Source: RFSX01 sp964567435
GTDB taxonomy: Bacteria > Bacteroidota > Bacteroidia > Chitinophagales > Saprospiraceae
Direction of reading: 5' to 3'
Assembly (NCBI GenBank): GCA_964567435.1
Contig: CAZMMQ010000002.1
Span: 62,001-126,000, forward strand
Length of the DNA stretch: 64,000 bases
Shown: positions 8,070-16,523 of the stretch, piece by piece
How the letters are laid out: every line of letters starts with the position of its first letter
Position numbering within the stretch: position 1 is the stretch's first letter
The notes under the pieces: model-generated
The model's database searches: none
What the model saw: only the letters and a program-made list of their open reading frames with translations
Told to the model about the DNA's origin: nothing
Translations under genes and position numbers: made by a program

Positions 8070-9089
8070 TTAATCAAAGAAACTATCGTACTGGTTAGAC
8101 CGCCCGAGCTTCTCTGGTGTTTTGACTGGTTGATTTAAATCGAGGACTTGATCTTCGTCGTTGGCTTGAGAGATGAGATCAATTTTCTGCCCACCTAAAA
8201 GCAGAGATGTAGACTCCTTTTCCCATTTCTCTAGCATTTCCATGCCTTTCTCTTCAAAGATGCCATTCTGTAGGTCTATAGAGGACATGAAATCTTCCGA
8301 CATCTCCATGAATCTTTCCATTTCTCCTACCTTACCACTAACATCATCCGCAATCGCCTCAAGAGCCTGATCAAACATGGCTCTCTTATCAGAGTCACCT
8401 TTAATGATTGACATAGCTGATTTCATGGCTGAGTGACTGGCCAAAAGTGCTTTCCTTTCCTGCTCCTTAAGTTGGACTTGGTCTTCTATATCTTCTGCCA
8501 AGATTGCTGAGTTCTCATACATTTTGGTCAATACACGATACAGTACTTCCATCCTTTTGTAGAGATCATTCAACTTGAGATTAGACTCCTTAAGTCTACC
8601 TGCTTTTCTACTTTTCAGAATCATGACAGCCTCTTGATTTTCACGCTTTGCCTTACCTGCCAGTTCTAAGTTAGACTTGATATCTCTTTGATTATATACC
8701 ATCATCTCCTTAAGCTTATGCATTTGAGCCTTTAGCTTACCAATTTGCTTTCGCATTTTCTTGAGATTTCCCTTTAGGTCCGATACATATGCCTTGAGTA
8801 TTGCCATTGGATTCATCTCTACGAAAATCCCTGTTATTTTTCTCATGGCACTTTTGTACATATAAGAGATGAGGTTTCTAGTCCTATCATCTAGGGCAGA
8901 TAATATGATCACCCCAATTACGCCAAAAATGGCAATTTTACCTCCTAGAGTTTCAAACAGTGAACCTATTAATCCTAAAGAGGAGGTAACTGCCCATCCA
9001 CCTACCAATAACAACCCAACAAGGAAGATTATACCAGTAATACCTTCTGGTCGCTTCCAAAAAGATTTGGCTTTTCGTTCTAAACTCAT
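8070..9089 (-). CDS. two-TM coiled-coil protein, PspA-like
   Basis: A 339-residue protein. After a basic start, two hydrophobic segments (about 17-38 and 48-66) are followed by about 220 residues of long amphipathic helices, very rich in Lys, Glu, Met and Leu, with heptad-like spacing (about 95-300) and a polar tail. The composition and helix layout recall PspA/Vipp1 (IM30) proteins, but with an added N-terminal membrane hairpin. The relation to PspA is inferred from pattern, not from a search. It opens the operon, 46 bases upstream of the binding-protein/OmpA fusion, and may act as an envelope-stress scaffold or partner of the transporter. Confidence 0.75.
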   Translation of the reverse strand: MSLERKAKSFWKRPEGITGIIFLVGLLLVGGWAVTSSLGLIGSLFETLGGKIAIFGVIGVIILSALDDRTRNLISYMYKSAMRKITGIFVEMNPMAILKAYVSDLKGNLKKMRKQIGKLKAQMHKLKEMMVYNQRDIKSNLELAGKAKRENQEAVMILKSRKAGRLKESNLKLNDLYKRMEVLYRVLTKMYENSAILAEDIEDQVQLKEQERKALLASHSAMKSAMSIIKGDSDKRAMFDQALEAIADDVSGKVGEMERFMEMSEDFMSSIDLQNGIFEEKGMEMLEKWEKESTSLLLGGQKIDLISQANDEDQVLDLNQPVKTPEKLGRSNQYDSFFD

Positions 9090-9110
9090 TTACAAATGTC
9101 AATGATTATC

Positions 9111-9128
9111 ATATGTAAAAATACATAT
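9111..9128 (-). promoter_or_regulatory. inverted repeat (operator candidate) upstream of PspA-like gene
   Basis: ATATGTA and TACATAT form a perfect 7-bp inverted repeat around AAAA, starting 21 bases upstream of the ATG of the first gene of the ABC run. Position and symmetry suit a dimeric regulator. No regulator family is implied by the sequence. Confidence 0.35.
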
Positions 9129-9146
9129 ATCTGTTAGTTATCTTTA

Positions 9147-9167
9147 ATGCTAACGGGTCTTTAGCAT
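9147..9167 (-). promoter_or_regulatory. second inverted repeat upstream of PspA-like gene
   Basis: ATGCTAA and TTAGCAT form a perfect 7-bp inverted repeat around a 7-base GC-richer loop, about 57 bases upstream of the PspA-like start codon. It may be a second operator or a hairpin in the leader transcript. Confidence 0.3.
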
Positions 9168-9247
9168 CAACAATTCCTAATAAAGTGTAGATTCTACTGG
9201 TTGGGGTTAGATTTAGACAATGTCAGTTAGGCGATCGACTAAAGAGC

Positions 9248-9361
9248 ATGGATAAAAAAAAACGACATCAATCTGATGCCGCTCCTTTTCTGACTTTGAC
9301 ACTCTTACCGAGTATCACTTTACTGTTAGTTCTACTTATAATCCACCATTATCATCAATGA
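9248..9361 (+). CDS. possible 37-residue single-pass membrane microprotein
   Basis: An ATG-initiated ORF of 37 codons in the gap between two divergent genes. The product would have a strongly basic start (DKKKRH), a hydrophobic stretch of about 19 residues (about 14-32) and a His-rich end (HHYHQ), the layout of small single-pass membrane proteins. No convincing ribosome binding site precedes it. Chance cannot be excluded at this length. It lies 159 bases from the PspA-like gene on the opposite strand. Confidence 0.3.
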   Translation: MDKKKRHQSDAAPFLTLTLLPSITLLLVLLIIHHYHQ

Positions 9362-9672
9362 TCCCAAGTAGTATTAACAGTTCTAGCAATAAATCCATAA
9401 TTTTTGGGATTTGGTTTCATATACTTGACATACCAATATCATACCTACCCTAGAGACATAAAGCGCTGATTATCAATGTATTTTGTCACCAAAGTCATGT
9501 ATTTTAACAACTAGGTAAAAAAAATGAAATTCACTAAAGGACTGTCTTTCAAATGATTAAAAAGTATGATAATTTAGATATATGAATTATGGCGAGTCAG
9601 ATGGGTCCATAAATCGGCCATTAATAGCTAATTTAATCTAGTCGCTTACTTTGCAAAACAACTAATTAGGAT

Positions 9673-11205
9673 ATGGAGACCCTTAAAAAGCTCGCCAAAA
9701 TTGTCAACAGGTACAAACAGAAAAACATTGACATACTACTTGTGGATCAGCCCTCAAAGTCTAAAACAAATCTGTTATATGAGGCCCTTCATTCGGATCA
9801 GATAGACTCTGATGAGCAGGCGATGGATTTAATTTATGGTGAGAACAAGCATAATCAAAGCGCTTTCTCCAAACTTAAATACCGATTAAGGGACAAACTG
9901 ATTGATTCCATTTTCTTTATTGACTTTGCTCGTTCTGAAAGATTCGAAAATGAAAAAGCGAAAATGAGGGTCTCAAAGACTTGGGCCGCATCTCAAATTA
10001 TTTACTCGATGTCTTTTACATATTTATCAAGAAGTATGATAGAATATTTGTTGCCAACTTGTGAAAAATATGATTTGATTGAATTTAAAATGTTAATTCT
10101 TAACAAGCTGATACCACATTATTCAATATCAAACTTCAATAAAGTCAAACTAGAATATTTCAAAAAAGAGCATGCAAAAACGCTTCATCAGTACACTCTG
10201 GCATGTAAGATAGAATCCATTTATTATGATATTGGTAGAATTATAATTTCGCAAGAAAGACAGGAGCATACTCAGGAAATGAATCTGCTGGAACAAAGAC
10301 TTAATATTATCTATGAAGATGTATTGGCTACAAATCTAGTTATGCCTTGCTTACATGCTTATGAAAGTAAGTATATTCTGTTGGAATATAAAGATGCACT
10401 AGAAACTCAATTCCAAATCTGTGAAGAGGCTCTAGACTTCTTCCGTAAAAAAAATTTTGATCTACTTCCCAAATTCAGGTTTCTTCAAAAGAGAGGTTTG
10501 ACCTTGGTACAGCTAAATAGATTTGATGAAGGTCTTTCAGATCACAAAACTTGTGCAGAACTTATAACAAAATCTGGGAACATTAGGTGGCATTTCACCT
10601 ACTCATATATTCTATCAACCTATCTATTCAAAAAGGAATACGATAACGTGTATATTACCTTATCCTACTTCGTACATCACAAGGATATAGGAAAATTGCC
10701 TTCTCAGTACCGGGAAAGTTGGCATCTCAAAGAAGCCTTGACACAACTGATGATTATGATTGGATTAATTTCTCCTGAAAAAATAGATGTAAAACCATTA
10801 AAAAAATTCAGACTTAGTCGATTTATAAATGAAGTGCATATCATGACTAAGGATAAGACAGGAAGTAATATTACATTGTATATTCTACAACTACTGTTTC
10901 TTATTGTTACTCATCAATCTGAAAAAACGAAAAATAAGATAGCTGCATTAAGACAATACAGTTATAGACACATGAGGCATGAAGATTTTGACAGAACCAA
11001 GCTCTTTATAAAAATGCTAGGGCTCATAGATAAACATGATTACGATGTAAATCTAATAGAACAGAAAACTAAAAAATATCTTGAACAACTAATTGCGCTT
11101 AAACCTAGGATTAAAGAACGTATGATGGCTACGGCCTTCATTCCTTTCGAAGAAATATGGCACGGCATACTAGCCCATGAACGCCAAAGTGTCTTGTTGG
11201 ATTAA
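9673..11205 (+). CDS. large helical-repeat protein of unknown function
   Basis: I do not recognise this 510-residue protein. It has no signal peptide or membrane segment and should be cytoplasmic. The sequence is almost entirely helical, rich in Lys, Leu, Ile, Tyr and Phe, with spacing that suggests TPR-like or similar alpha-solenoid repeats (for example around 225-330). Catalytic motifs are not visible. Base composition is more AT-rich than its neighbours. It is transcribed towards the coiled-coil gene on the other strand and their stop codons overlap by 4 bases. It interrupts an otherwise minus-strand stretch, which fits insertion of a lineage-specific gene. Confidence 0.75.
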   Translation: METLKKLAKIVNRYKQKNIDILLVDQPSKSKTNLLYEALHSDQIDSDEQAMDLIYGENKHNQSAFSKLKYRLRDKLIDSIFFIDFARSERFENEKAKMRVSKTWAASQIIYSMSFTYLSRSMIEYLLPTCEKYDLIEFKMLILNKLIPHYSISNFNKVKLEYFKKEHAKTLHQYTLACKIESIYYDIGRIIISQERQEHTQEMNLLEQRLNIIYEDVLATNLVMPCLHAYESKYILLEYKDALETQFQICEEALDFFRKKNFDLLPKFRFLQKRGLTLVQLNRFDEGLSDHKTCAELITKSGNIRWHFTYSYILSTYLFKKEYDNVYITLSYFVHHKDIGKLPSQYRESWHLKEALTQLMIMIGLISPEKIDVKPLKKFRLSRFINEVHIMTKDKTGSNITLYILQLLFLIVTHQSEKTKNKIAALRQYSYRHMRHEDFDRTKLFIKMLGLIDKHDYDVNLIEQKTKKYLEQLIALKPRIKERMMATAFIPFEEIWHGILAHERQSVLLD

Positions 11206-11894
11206 GCCAGATACTTATTCATCTTTTCTAAGTCATCCGAAATCTGTTGGACAACTATATGATAGGCATGGTAGAAGCTATCCTTTGTTGCTTGTACTTT
11301 AGCATTGGCTTGATTGATATTCTTCTTTTGCTCATCCAAGGATTTCTTAGCAGCTTCTATTTCTTCTTGCATTTTCTTTATCTGTGCTTCTTTCTGAGCA
11401 ATGCCTTTTTGAAGATTTTCTATCTGCTGATTTCTGTTACTGACTTGTCTAGATTGTTGGGTTTTAAAGGCTTCAAGAAATTTGGACTCCTCTCTTGACA
11501 AAACCTTGAGATAGTGACTGGCGCTATCTATTAATTTCGTATTAGTAGCACCCATTGTTTTTGCCATCGCTAAGGCTGATTTGTATTTGGTGGCTTCATC
11601 CATCTCTACATTTCCTAGATTTTGAAGACTTTGCTTATATTCCAGATAATCAAATCCCTCTACATTGTGTTGCTCCAAGGCCCCTAACAGCCGATTAATA
11701 AATTTCTCATCAGGTCTCCCTTTAGGTGGATTGTTTTTATCATAAGTAGGTTTACTTACATGCTGGGCTTCAGGTTGTTTGGCTGATGATGTGTTAGGCT
11801 TGGCAGAAGGCTTGGCTTGTGATGGTGTCGTAGGTGATCCCTTAGAAGCACCTTCTTCCTCGATGATAAATATAGACTTGAGTTTTTTGAACAT
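11202..11894 (-). CDS. coiled-coil protein, possible partner of the ABC/PspA-like system
   Basis: A 230-residue cytoplasmic protein of unknown function. After a short KKLKSIFIIEEEG start, a Pro/Ser/Lys-rich disordered linker runs to about residue 60, a small helical domain covers about 62-125, and a long coiled coil (about 130-205, rich in Gln, Lys and Glu) precedes a helical C-terminus. There is no enzyme motif. It is on the same strand as, and about 2.1 kb upstream of, the PspA-like gene, separated only by one opposite-strand gene. Membership in that system is a guess from position and helical character. Confidence 0.65.
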   Translation of the reverse strand: MFKKLKSIFIIEEEGASKGSPTTPSQAKPSAKPNTSSAKQPEAQHVSKPTYDKNNPPKGRPDEKFINRLLGALEQHNVEGFDYLEYKQSLQNLGNVEMDEATKYKSALAMAKTMGATNTKLIDSASHYLKVLSREESKFLEAFKTQQSRQVSNRNQQIENLQKGIAQKEAQIKKMQEEIEAAKKSLDEQKKNINQANAKVQATKDSFYHAYHIVVQQISDDLEKMNKYLA

Positions 11895-11992
11895 AATCGT
11901 AATCCTTAGTAATCATTCAAATATAAAACTGATTGTGATGATTTTAGAAGGATTAACGACAATGACGTTGGAATATCCAATAACTTGCGGAT

Positions 11993-12409
11993 ATGTACGA
12001 GCACACATTTCGAAAAAGAGTCAGATATGCAGAAACAGATAAGATGGGCTATCTCTATTACGGTCACTATGCCAAATACTATGAGATTGGCAGAGTTGAA
12101 GCCTTAAGGGACTTGGGCCTATCCTATAGAGATATGGAAGATAAGCTAGGTCTCTTATTGCCTGTGCTCTCCCTAGAAGCCAGATATAAATTACCAGCCT
12201 ACTATGATGATGAAATAATCATCAAGACTATTCTCAAGAACTTACCCTTAAAAATGTTTGAGTTTCACCATAAGCTAATAAACCCAGATGGTAAAATCAT
12301 TAATACAGCCATAATCAAACTATTCTGTGTAGATATGACAACAAATCAAAGAGTGCAGCCACCTCAAGAACTTATAGACAGATTGCGTCCATTTTTTTCG
12401 CAAGCATGA
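11993..12409 (+). CDS. acyl-CoA thioesterase, 4HBT/YbgC family
   Basis: A hotdog-fold thioesterase of 138 residues that should hydrolyse acyl-CoA esters in the cytoplasm. The family motif RVRYAETDKMGYLYYGHYAKYY is present with the catalytic Asp at D16, followed by EIGRVEALRDLG, the usual helix. Such proteins include YbgC and FadM-like enzymes; the exact acyl chain cannot be told. It is followed after 32 bases by the YihY-family gene, probably in the same operon. Confidence 0.9.
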   Translation: MYEHTFRKRVRYAETDKMGYLYYGHYAKYYEIGRVEALRDLGLSYRDMEDKLGLLLPVLSLEARYKLPAYYDDEIIIKTILKNLPLKMFEFHHKLINPDGKIINTAIIKLFCVDMTTNQRVQPPQELIDRLRPFFSQA

Positions 12410-12441
12410 TATATTTGTCATGAGTATATAGCACCTGAGTT

Positions 12442-13443
12442 GTGAGTCTATCAAAACTACCCATCATTAATAATATTGTAGAATTATCCAAGCGATTTTC
12501 TATTCCTGGCTTTTCTGGCATCTCTATATATAATGTCAGTCAGTTTGTATATTCTGAAGCTGTAAAGGAAGATAATGATATAGTCACCAGAGCAAACTCG
12601 ATAGCCTTTAACTTTTTTCTCTCGCTCTTTCCCTTAATGATATTCCTCTTTACACTCCTTCCCCATTTTCCGATCGCTACAGATTTTATCTCATTCTTTA
12701 AAGAGTCTTCAGTAAACTTTTTGCCAGATCAGGCTCACAAGTATTTGTTTGAGGTAATAGATGATGTGGCCTCTATCAGGCGCAAAGGACTTCTATCATT
12801 TGGTTTCATCCTCGCCATAATATTTTCTAGTTCGGGTATGGTCACCCTAATGTATGGGTTTCACAAAAGTTATGACGACGTTTTCAAGAAGAGAAGTTAT
12901 CTTAGGACTAGATCCATAGCCATTGGATTGACGATGATTGTGGCATTTTTGTTTGTTGTCTCATTGTGTCTTATCATATTCGGCACCCCGCTTTTGACCT
13001 TTTTAATAGATAAGCTAGAGGTTGGCCAATTCTCTGTATATGTGCTTAATTTCTTTAGTTGGTTGATTGTCATTTCTGTGATATATACCAGCATCACCTT
13101 TATTTACCGATACGGACCAGCTATGAAGCAGCGCATTAGCTGGTTTAATACAGGTGCAGTCCTAGCGACCATGCTCTCAATAGCCACCTCCGTCGCTTTT
13201 TCTTTTTTCATCAATTCCTTTGGGCGATATAATGAAATCTACGGATCTATTGGTGCACTGATAGTTTTGCTTCTTTGGATTCAAATCAATGTCTTTATAA
13301 TACTCATTGGATTTGAGTTCAATGCCTGTATTGCAGTAAATATGGCTAAGATTATAAAAGACAACACCATTGAAGAAATAGTGGAATTAGAAGAACTACA
13401 GCAATTTGATACAAATAAGGATATAGCTAATCCCGCAGAGTAA
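12442..13443 (+). CDS. YihY/virulence factor BrkB family membrane protein
   Basis: A 333-residue inner-membrane protein of the YihY (formerly RNase BN/BrkB) family, with about six membrane segments. Recognisable family stretches are ANSIAFNFFLSLFPL near residues 54-68, the SSGMVTLMYG segment, WFNTGAVLAT, and the YGSIGALIVLLLWIQ segment. The family's role is not firmly known. The start is GTG, since no in-frame ATG lies between the preceding stop and the conserved part. The 3' end overlaps the convergent thioredoxin-like gene by 17 bases. Confidence 0.9.
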   Translation: MSLSKLPIINNIVELSKRFSIPGFSGISIYNVSQFVYSEAVKEDNDIVTRANSIAFNFFLSLFPLMIFLFTLLPHFPIATDFISFFKESSVNFLPDQAHKYLFEVIDDVASIRRKGLLSFGFILAIIFSSSGMVTLMYGFHKSYDDVFKKRSYLRTRSIAIGLTMIVAFLFVVSLCLIIFGTPLLTFLIDKLEVGQFSVYVLNFFSWLIVISVIYTSITFIYRYGPAMKQRISWFNTGAVLATMLSIATSVAFSFFINSFGRYNEIYGSIGALIVLLLWIQINVFIILIGFEFNACIAVNMAKIIKDNTIEEIVELEELQQFDTNKDIANPAE

Positions 13444-13945
13444 TGAAACATCCTATCGCAGGAACGGACTCAAAAGCGACATCCTCACCTACAATTATGC
13501 TATCTAAAACATCTCTCAATTCAAACTGCGTAGGTATCCTGCGCCGCTTTCCTATTCTGACATACCCATCATCTATGCGCCCTTTGTATAAGATTTCTTC
13601 CTCCACCTTATCATAGACGACAACTTCAGGCGTAATTGTCACTTCAAAGAGTTTCGTCTTTGTAGCAAAGTACTCAAGCTTTAAGGGAAAAGGAATAGAA
13701 TACTTTTCTGAGAATTCCTTCACACCATTTGCTGATGAGTACTTATTTGGAAATAATCCAATAAAAGATAGACTGTCTGATGCATATGTGTTATGATACT
13801 CGATCATCTGAGGCGTATAATATTGGCAGATTTTACAATCCTCACCTAGAAAATAATACACAGTATACCTTGAGTCACTATTTTTCTGCGCAGATCCTAT
13901 AAAGTGCGAAAATGCCAAAATCAAAATACTGAGTATGTATTTCAT
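13427..13945 (-). CDS. secreted thioredoxin-like protein
   Basis: A 172-residue exported protein with a signal peptide ending at about residue 19 (GSA before Q20) and a thioredoxin-like fold. The redox pair C37-x-x-C40 lies in GEDCKICQYY. A later TPEVVVYD stretch matches the cis-Pro loop followed by a strand. It resembles periplasmic redoxins that handle disulfides or peroxide-related chemistry, but the partner is unknown. One extra Cys lies near the C-terminus. It stands between two unrelated genes. Confidence 0.8.
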   Translation of the reverse strand: MKYILSILILAFSHFIGSAQKNSDSRYTVYYFLGEDCKICQYYTPQMIEYHNTYASDSLSFIGLFPNKYSSANGVKEFSEKYSIPFPLKLEYFATKTKLFEVTITPEVVVYDKVEEEILYKGRIDDGYVRIGKRRRIPTQFELRDVLDSIIVGEDVAFESVPAIGCFITLRD

Positions 13946-14023
13946 ATTTACAATTTAGGAGAATATATAATGTTAATCGTCAATAGTACAGACTATATGA
14001 AATAATTAAGAAACTGAAAACTA

Positions 14024-15256
14024 TCAAACGACCTCTGCTACAGTAAATATGCTCCCAGTGACCAGAATGAGGTCTCTTTTATTGGCTTTACGCTTAGCCA
14101 TAGCAAATGCAGTTCGGATACTGGTGTAACTCTGCCCTGTCAGATTATAATTGGCTGCCTTCTTCTTAAGGATATCCTTGTCAAGTGCTCTGGGAATTTT
14201 GGCTTGGGAAAAATAATAGTGTGCCACTTTAGGAAAAAATGGAAGTACGCTTGATAAGTCTTTATCAGATACAACTCCCATAACGATATGCAACGCTTGA
14301 TATTTCTCTTGAGACAATTGTGTAAATAGTTGAGAGAGTCCCATTTTATTATGAGCACTATCCAATATGATTCGAGGCCTTTTATTAACAATCTGATATC
14401 TTCCCAAATATCCCCACTCGTTTATTTTCGTATTCCAAGCTTTCTTGATTTGTGCACCGTCAGAGTTAGGTAAGATGGCTTTGATAGTAGCCAGTGCTGT
14501 TCTGCAGTTCTCTAATTGAAAGTCAGGAATGGATTTAGGAATAAGTTTGTCCAACTCATAATCCTGATCTTCTGCAAATGTGATTGGACTTTTACTTTTA
14601 TTAGCCTTTTTCACAAAGACTGATTCTGTCTCCTTTTGTCGTCTACCGATTATGACCGGGACACGTGGTTTGACTATTCCAGCTTTCTCTCCAGCAATCG
14701 CATTCAATGTATTACCTAGAAAATTTGTGTGGTCTAATCCAATATTAGTAATCGTACTAACGATAGGAGTGATGATATTGGTAGAATCCAACCGCCCGCC
14801 CAGGCCTGTTTCTATAACGGCGTAATCAACGTCCTCATCTGCAAAGTATTGAAATGCCATCGCTACGGTAACTTCAAAAAAGCTAGGACGATTATCTTGG
14901 TCGAAAACCTGCCTCTCTACTAAGCGTTTCACAAACTGCTTAACAAAAGACTTAGAGATTTTCTCCCCATTTATTTTAATTCTCTCTCTATAGTCCTTGT
15001 AATGTGGAGAAGTATACAATCCAACTTTGAAACCTAGTTGATGAAGAGCAGAGGCTATAAAAAAACAAGTAGAACCCTTGCCATTAGTTCCTGCTATATG
15101 GATACTTTTGAATTTGCGATGAGGATTATCTAACAAAGAAGCCAAGGCTTTGATATTAGATAGATCTTTTTTAAATGCTTTAGCTCCTACCCTTTGATAC
15201 ATAGGGAGTTGTCTGAACAAAAACGATTCTACCTCATTATACCTGTTTGGATTCAT
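14024..15256 (-). CDS. folC: bifunctional folylpolyglutamate/dihydrofolate synthase
   Basis: A Mur-ligase-type ATP-dependent enzyme that adds glutamate to folates and, in many bacteria, also makes dihydrofolate from dihydropteroate. The P-loop is AGTNGKGST, the omega-type loop is ETGLGGRLDSTN, the Mg/ATP region is THTNFLGNT-like (seen as DHTNFLGNT), and the C-terminal domain carries DSAHNKMG. The ATG at 15256 (410 residues) is preferred over one 17 codons upstream because the upstream start would add an atypical Cys-containing leader and run into the lycopene cyclase start region. It is divergent from that gene with only about 32 bases between them. Confidence 0.93.
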   Translation of the reverse strand: MNPNRYNEVESFLFRQLPMYQRVGAKAFKKDLSNIKALASLLDNPHRKFKSIHIAGTNGKGSTCFFIASALHQLGFKVGLYTSPHYKDYRERIKINGEKISKSFVKQFVKRLVERQVFDQDNRPSFFEVTVAMAFQYFADEDVDYAVIETGLGGRLDSTNIITPIVSTITNIGLDHTNFLGNTLNAIAGEKAGIVKPRVPVIIGRRQKETESVFVKKANKSKSPITFAEDQDYELDKLIPKSIPDFQLENCRTALATIKAILPNSDGAQIKKAWNTKINEWGYLGRYQIVNKRPRIILDSAHNKMGLSQLFTQLSQEKYQALHIVMGVVSDKDLSSVLPFFPKVAHYYFSQAKIPRALDKDILKKKAANYNLTGQSYTSIRTAFAMAKRKANKRDLILVTGSIFTVAEVV

Positions 15257-15288
15257 AGCTTTGCAACGTGCCGCAAAAATAAGATTAA

Positions 15289-16446
15289 CTGAAATATCAA
15301 AATACATACGATCACATCATTACAGGAGCTGGATTAGCTGGTCTCAGCTTGGCAATTAGACTGGCACAAGAGGGCGCTTATAGAGACAAAAAATTACTAT
15401 TACTAGATAAATCTCTTAAAAATAAAAATGACCGCACCTGGTCTTTTTGGAGTAAAAACGAAGATTTTTTCTCCAATATCATTTATCATCGGTGGCCTTC
15501 AATTCGATTTGCCTCTCACAACCAAAACAAAAGACTACATGCAGATCCTTATGAGTATTGTATGATCAGAGGAATAGATTTCTACACCTATGCACTAGAA
15601 ATAATAGATCAAAGTCCTAACATTCACATATTGCATCAAAACGTACTCGATATAACAGAATCACAAGAGATGGTTATCGTTACAACTGATCAAAACACAT
15701 TTTCTGCACCTACCATTTTCAACAACATTCCTCAAAGTATTGCAGCAGCACAAGACATTAAAGATAAAGGTCACCACTTCGTATGGCAGCATTTCAAAGG
15801 TTGGTTTATAGAAACGCCATACGAGGCATTTGATACAGACGAAGCCATTATTATGGACTTTCGAATTACTCAAAATAATGAGACAAGATTCTTCTATGTA
15901 CTACCCACAACACCAAAAAAAGCCCTGATAGAACTAGCCATTTTCTCCGCTGAAATTCCCTCTCCAGAATTCTACGATCCTTTTCTACATGATTACATCA
16001 ATAAGATACTTGGGCTATCCTCGTACAAAATCTTAGAAGAAGAAGTTGGTGCTATTCCGATGACGACCTTTGATTTTCAAATTAATAGAACGAAAAGAAT
16101 CATACCTATAGGTACCAATGGAGGATCTGTTAAACCTTCCTCTGGATATGCATTTACAAGAATCCAGAAACATATGTCTGATTTGACTGATTATATTATC
16201 AAGGGAAGGTTGGATGAATATAAGCCAAAGAAAAGTCGATATACTCTATATGACAGGACCATGCTCAATGCGATATTATCTGGCAAGACAAGTGGTGTAA
16301 AGGTATTCGATAATTTATTTGGCAAATTGGATGCGAAAACTATTTTCCAATTCTTAGACGAAGAAGGCTCTTTTATTAATGACCTAAAGATATTTTCTGC
16401 TCCCCCCAAATGGCCGTTTATCAAAGCTTTTCTGCAAGAACTATAG
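15289..16446 (+). CDS. crtY: lycopene beta-cyclase (CrtY/CrtL family), non-ATG start
   Basis: A flavoprotein that cyclises lycopene to beta-carotene. The N-terminal Rossmann motif GAGLAGL is encoded at 15325-15345, before any ATG; the WSFW segment, the RIIPIGTNGG segment and the KPSSGYAF segment are family hallmarks. The open frame begins after a TAA at 15286, and the only codons before the Rossmann motif are CTG AAA TAT CAA AAT ACA TAC GAT CAC ATC ATT ACA, so initiation must use CTG (chosen here), ATC or ATT, unless there is a sequence error. A TTG at 15349 would delete the FAD motif. It points to a carotenoid pathway encoded elsewhere. Confidence 0.85.
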   Translation: MKYQNTYDHIITGAGLAGLSLAIRLAQEGAYRDKKLLLLDKSLKNKNDRTWSFWSKNEDFFSNIIYHRWPSIRFASHNQNKRLHADPYEYCMIRGIDFYTYALEIIDQSPNIHILHQNVLDITESQEMVIVTTDQNTFSAPTIFNNIPQSIAAAQDIKDKGHHFVWQHFKGWFIETPYEAFDTDEAIIMDFRITQNNETRFFYVLPTTPKKALIELAIFSAEIPSPEFYDPFLHDYINKILGLSSYKILEEEVGAIPMTTFDFQINRTKRIIPIGTNGGSVKPSSGYAFTRIQKHMSDLTDYIIKGRLDEYKPKKSRYTLYDRTMLNAILSGKTSGVKVFDNLFGKLDAKTIFQFLDEEGSFINDLKIFSAPPKWPFIKAFLQEL

Positions 16447-16523
16447 TAGATTTCTATACATAGGGATCAAACATTAATATTTTTAGCAATATATTTTTTA
16501 TACTTTGAGTCAAAATCAAATTA

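Larger units (their letters stand above)
9090..9672. other. 583-bp gap upstream of the PspA-like/ABC run
   Basis: The only gap above 300 bases in the window. It separates the divergent PspA-like gene and the large helical-protein gene. It holds two inverted repeats near the PspA-like start, a possible 37-codon ORF, and AT-rich sequence at the far end that probably carries the promoter of the plus-strand gene. No RNA gene is recognisable. Confidence 0.6.

Noticed and set aside
9090..9672. A tRNA or riboswitch in the largest gap
   Set aside because: No cloverleaf, CCA end or known aptamer core could be found by eye.
9673..11205. A mobile element
   Set aside because: No transposase motif, terminal inverted repeats or target duplications were seen around the gene.
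15289..15351. A frameshift at the start of the lycopene cyclase gene
   Set aside because: The Rossmann motif is in frame with the rest and no nearby ATG in another frame would extend it, so a frameshift is not required, though a sequence error cannot be ruled out.
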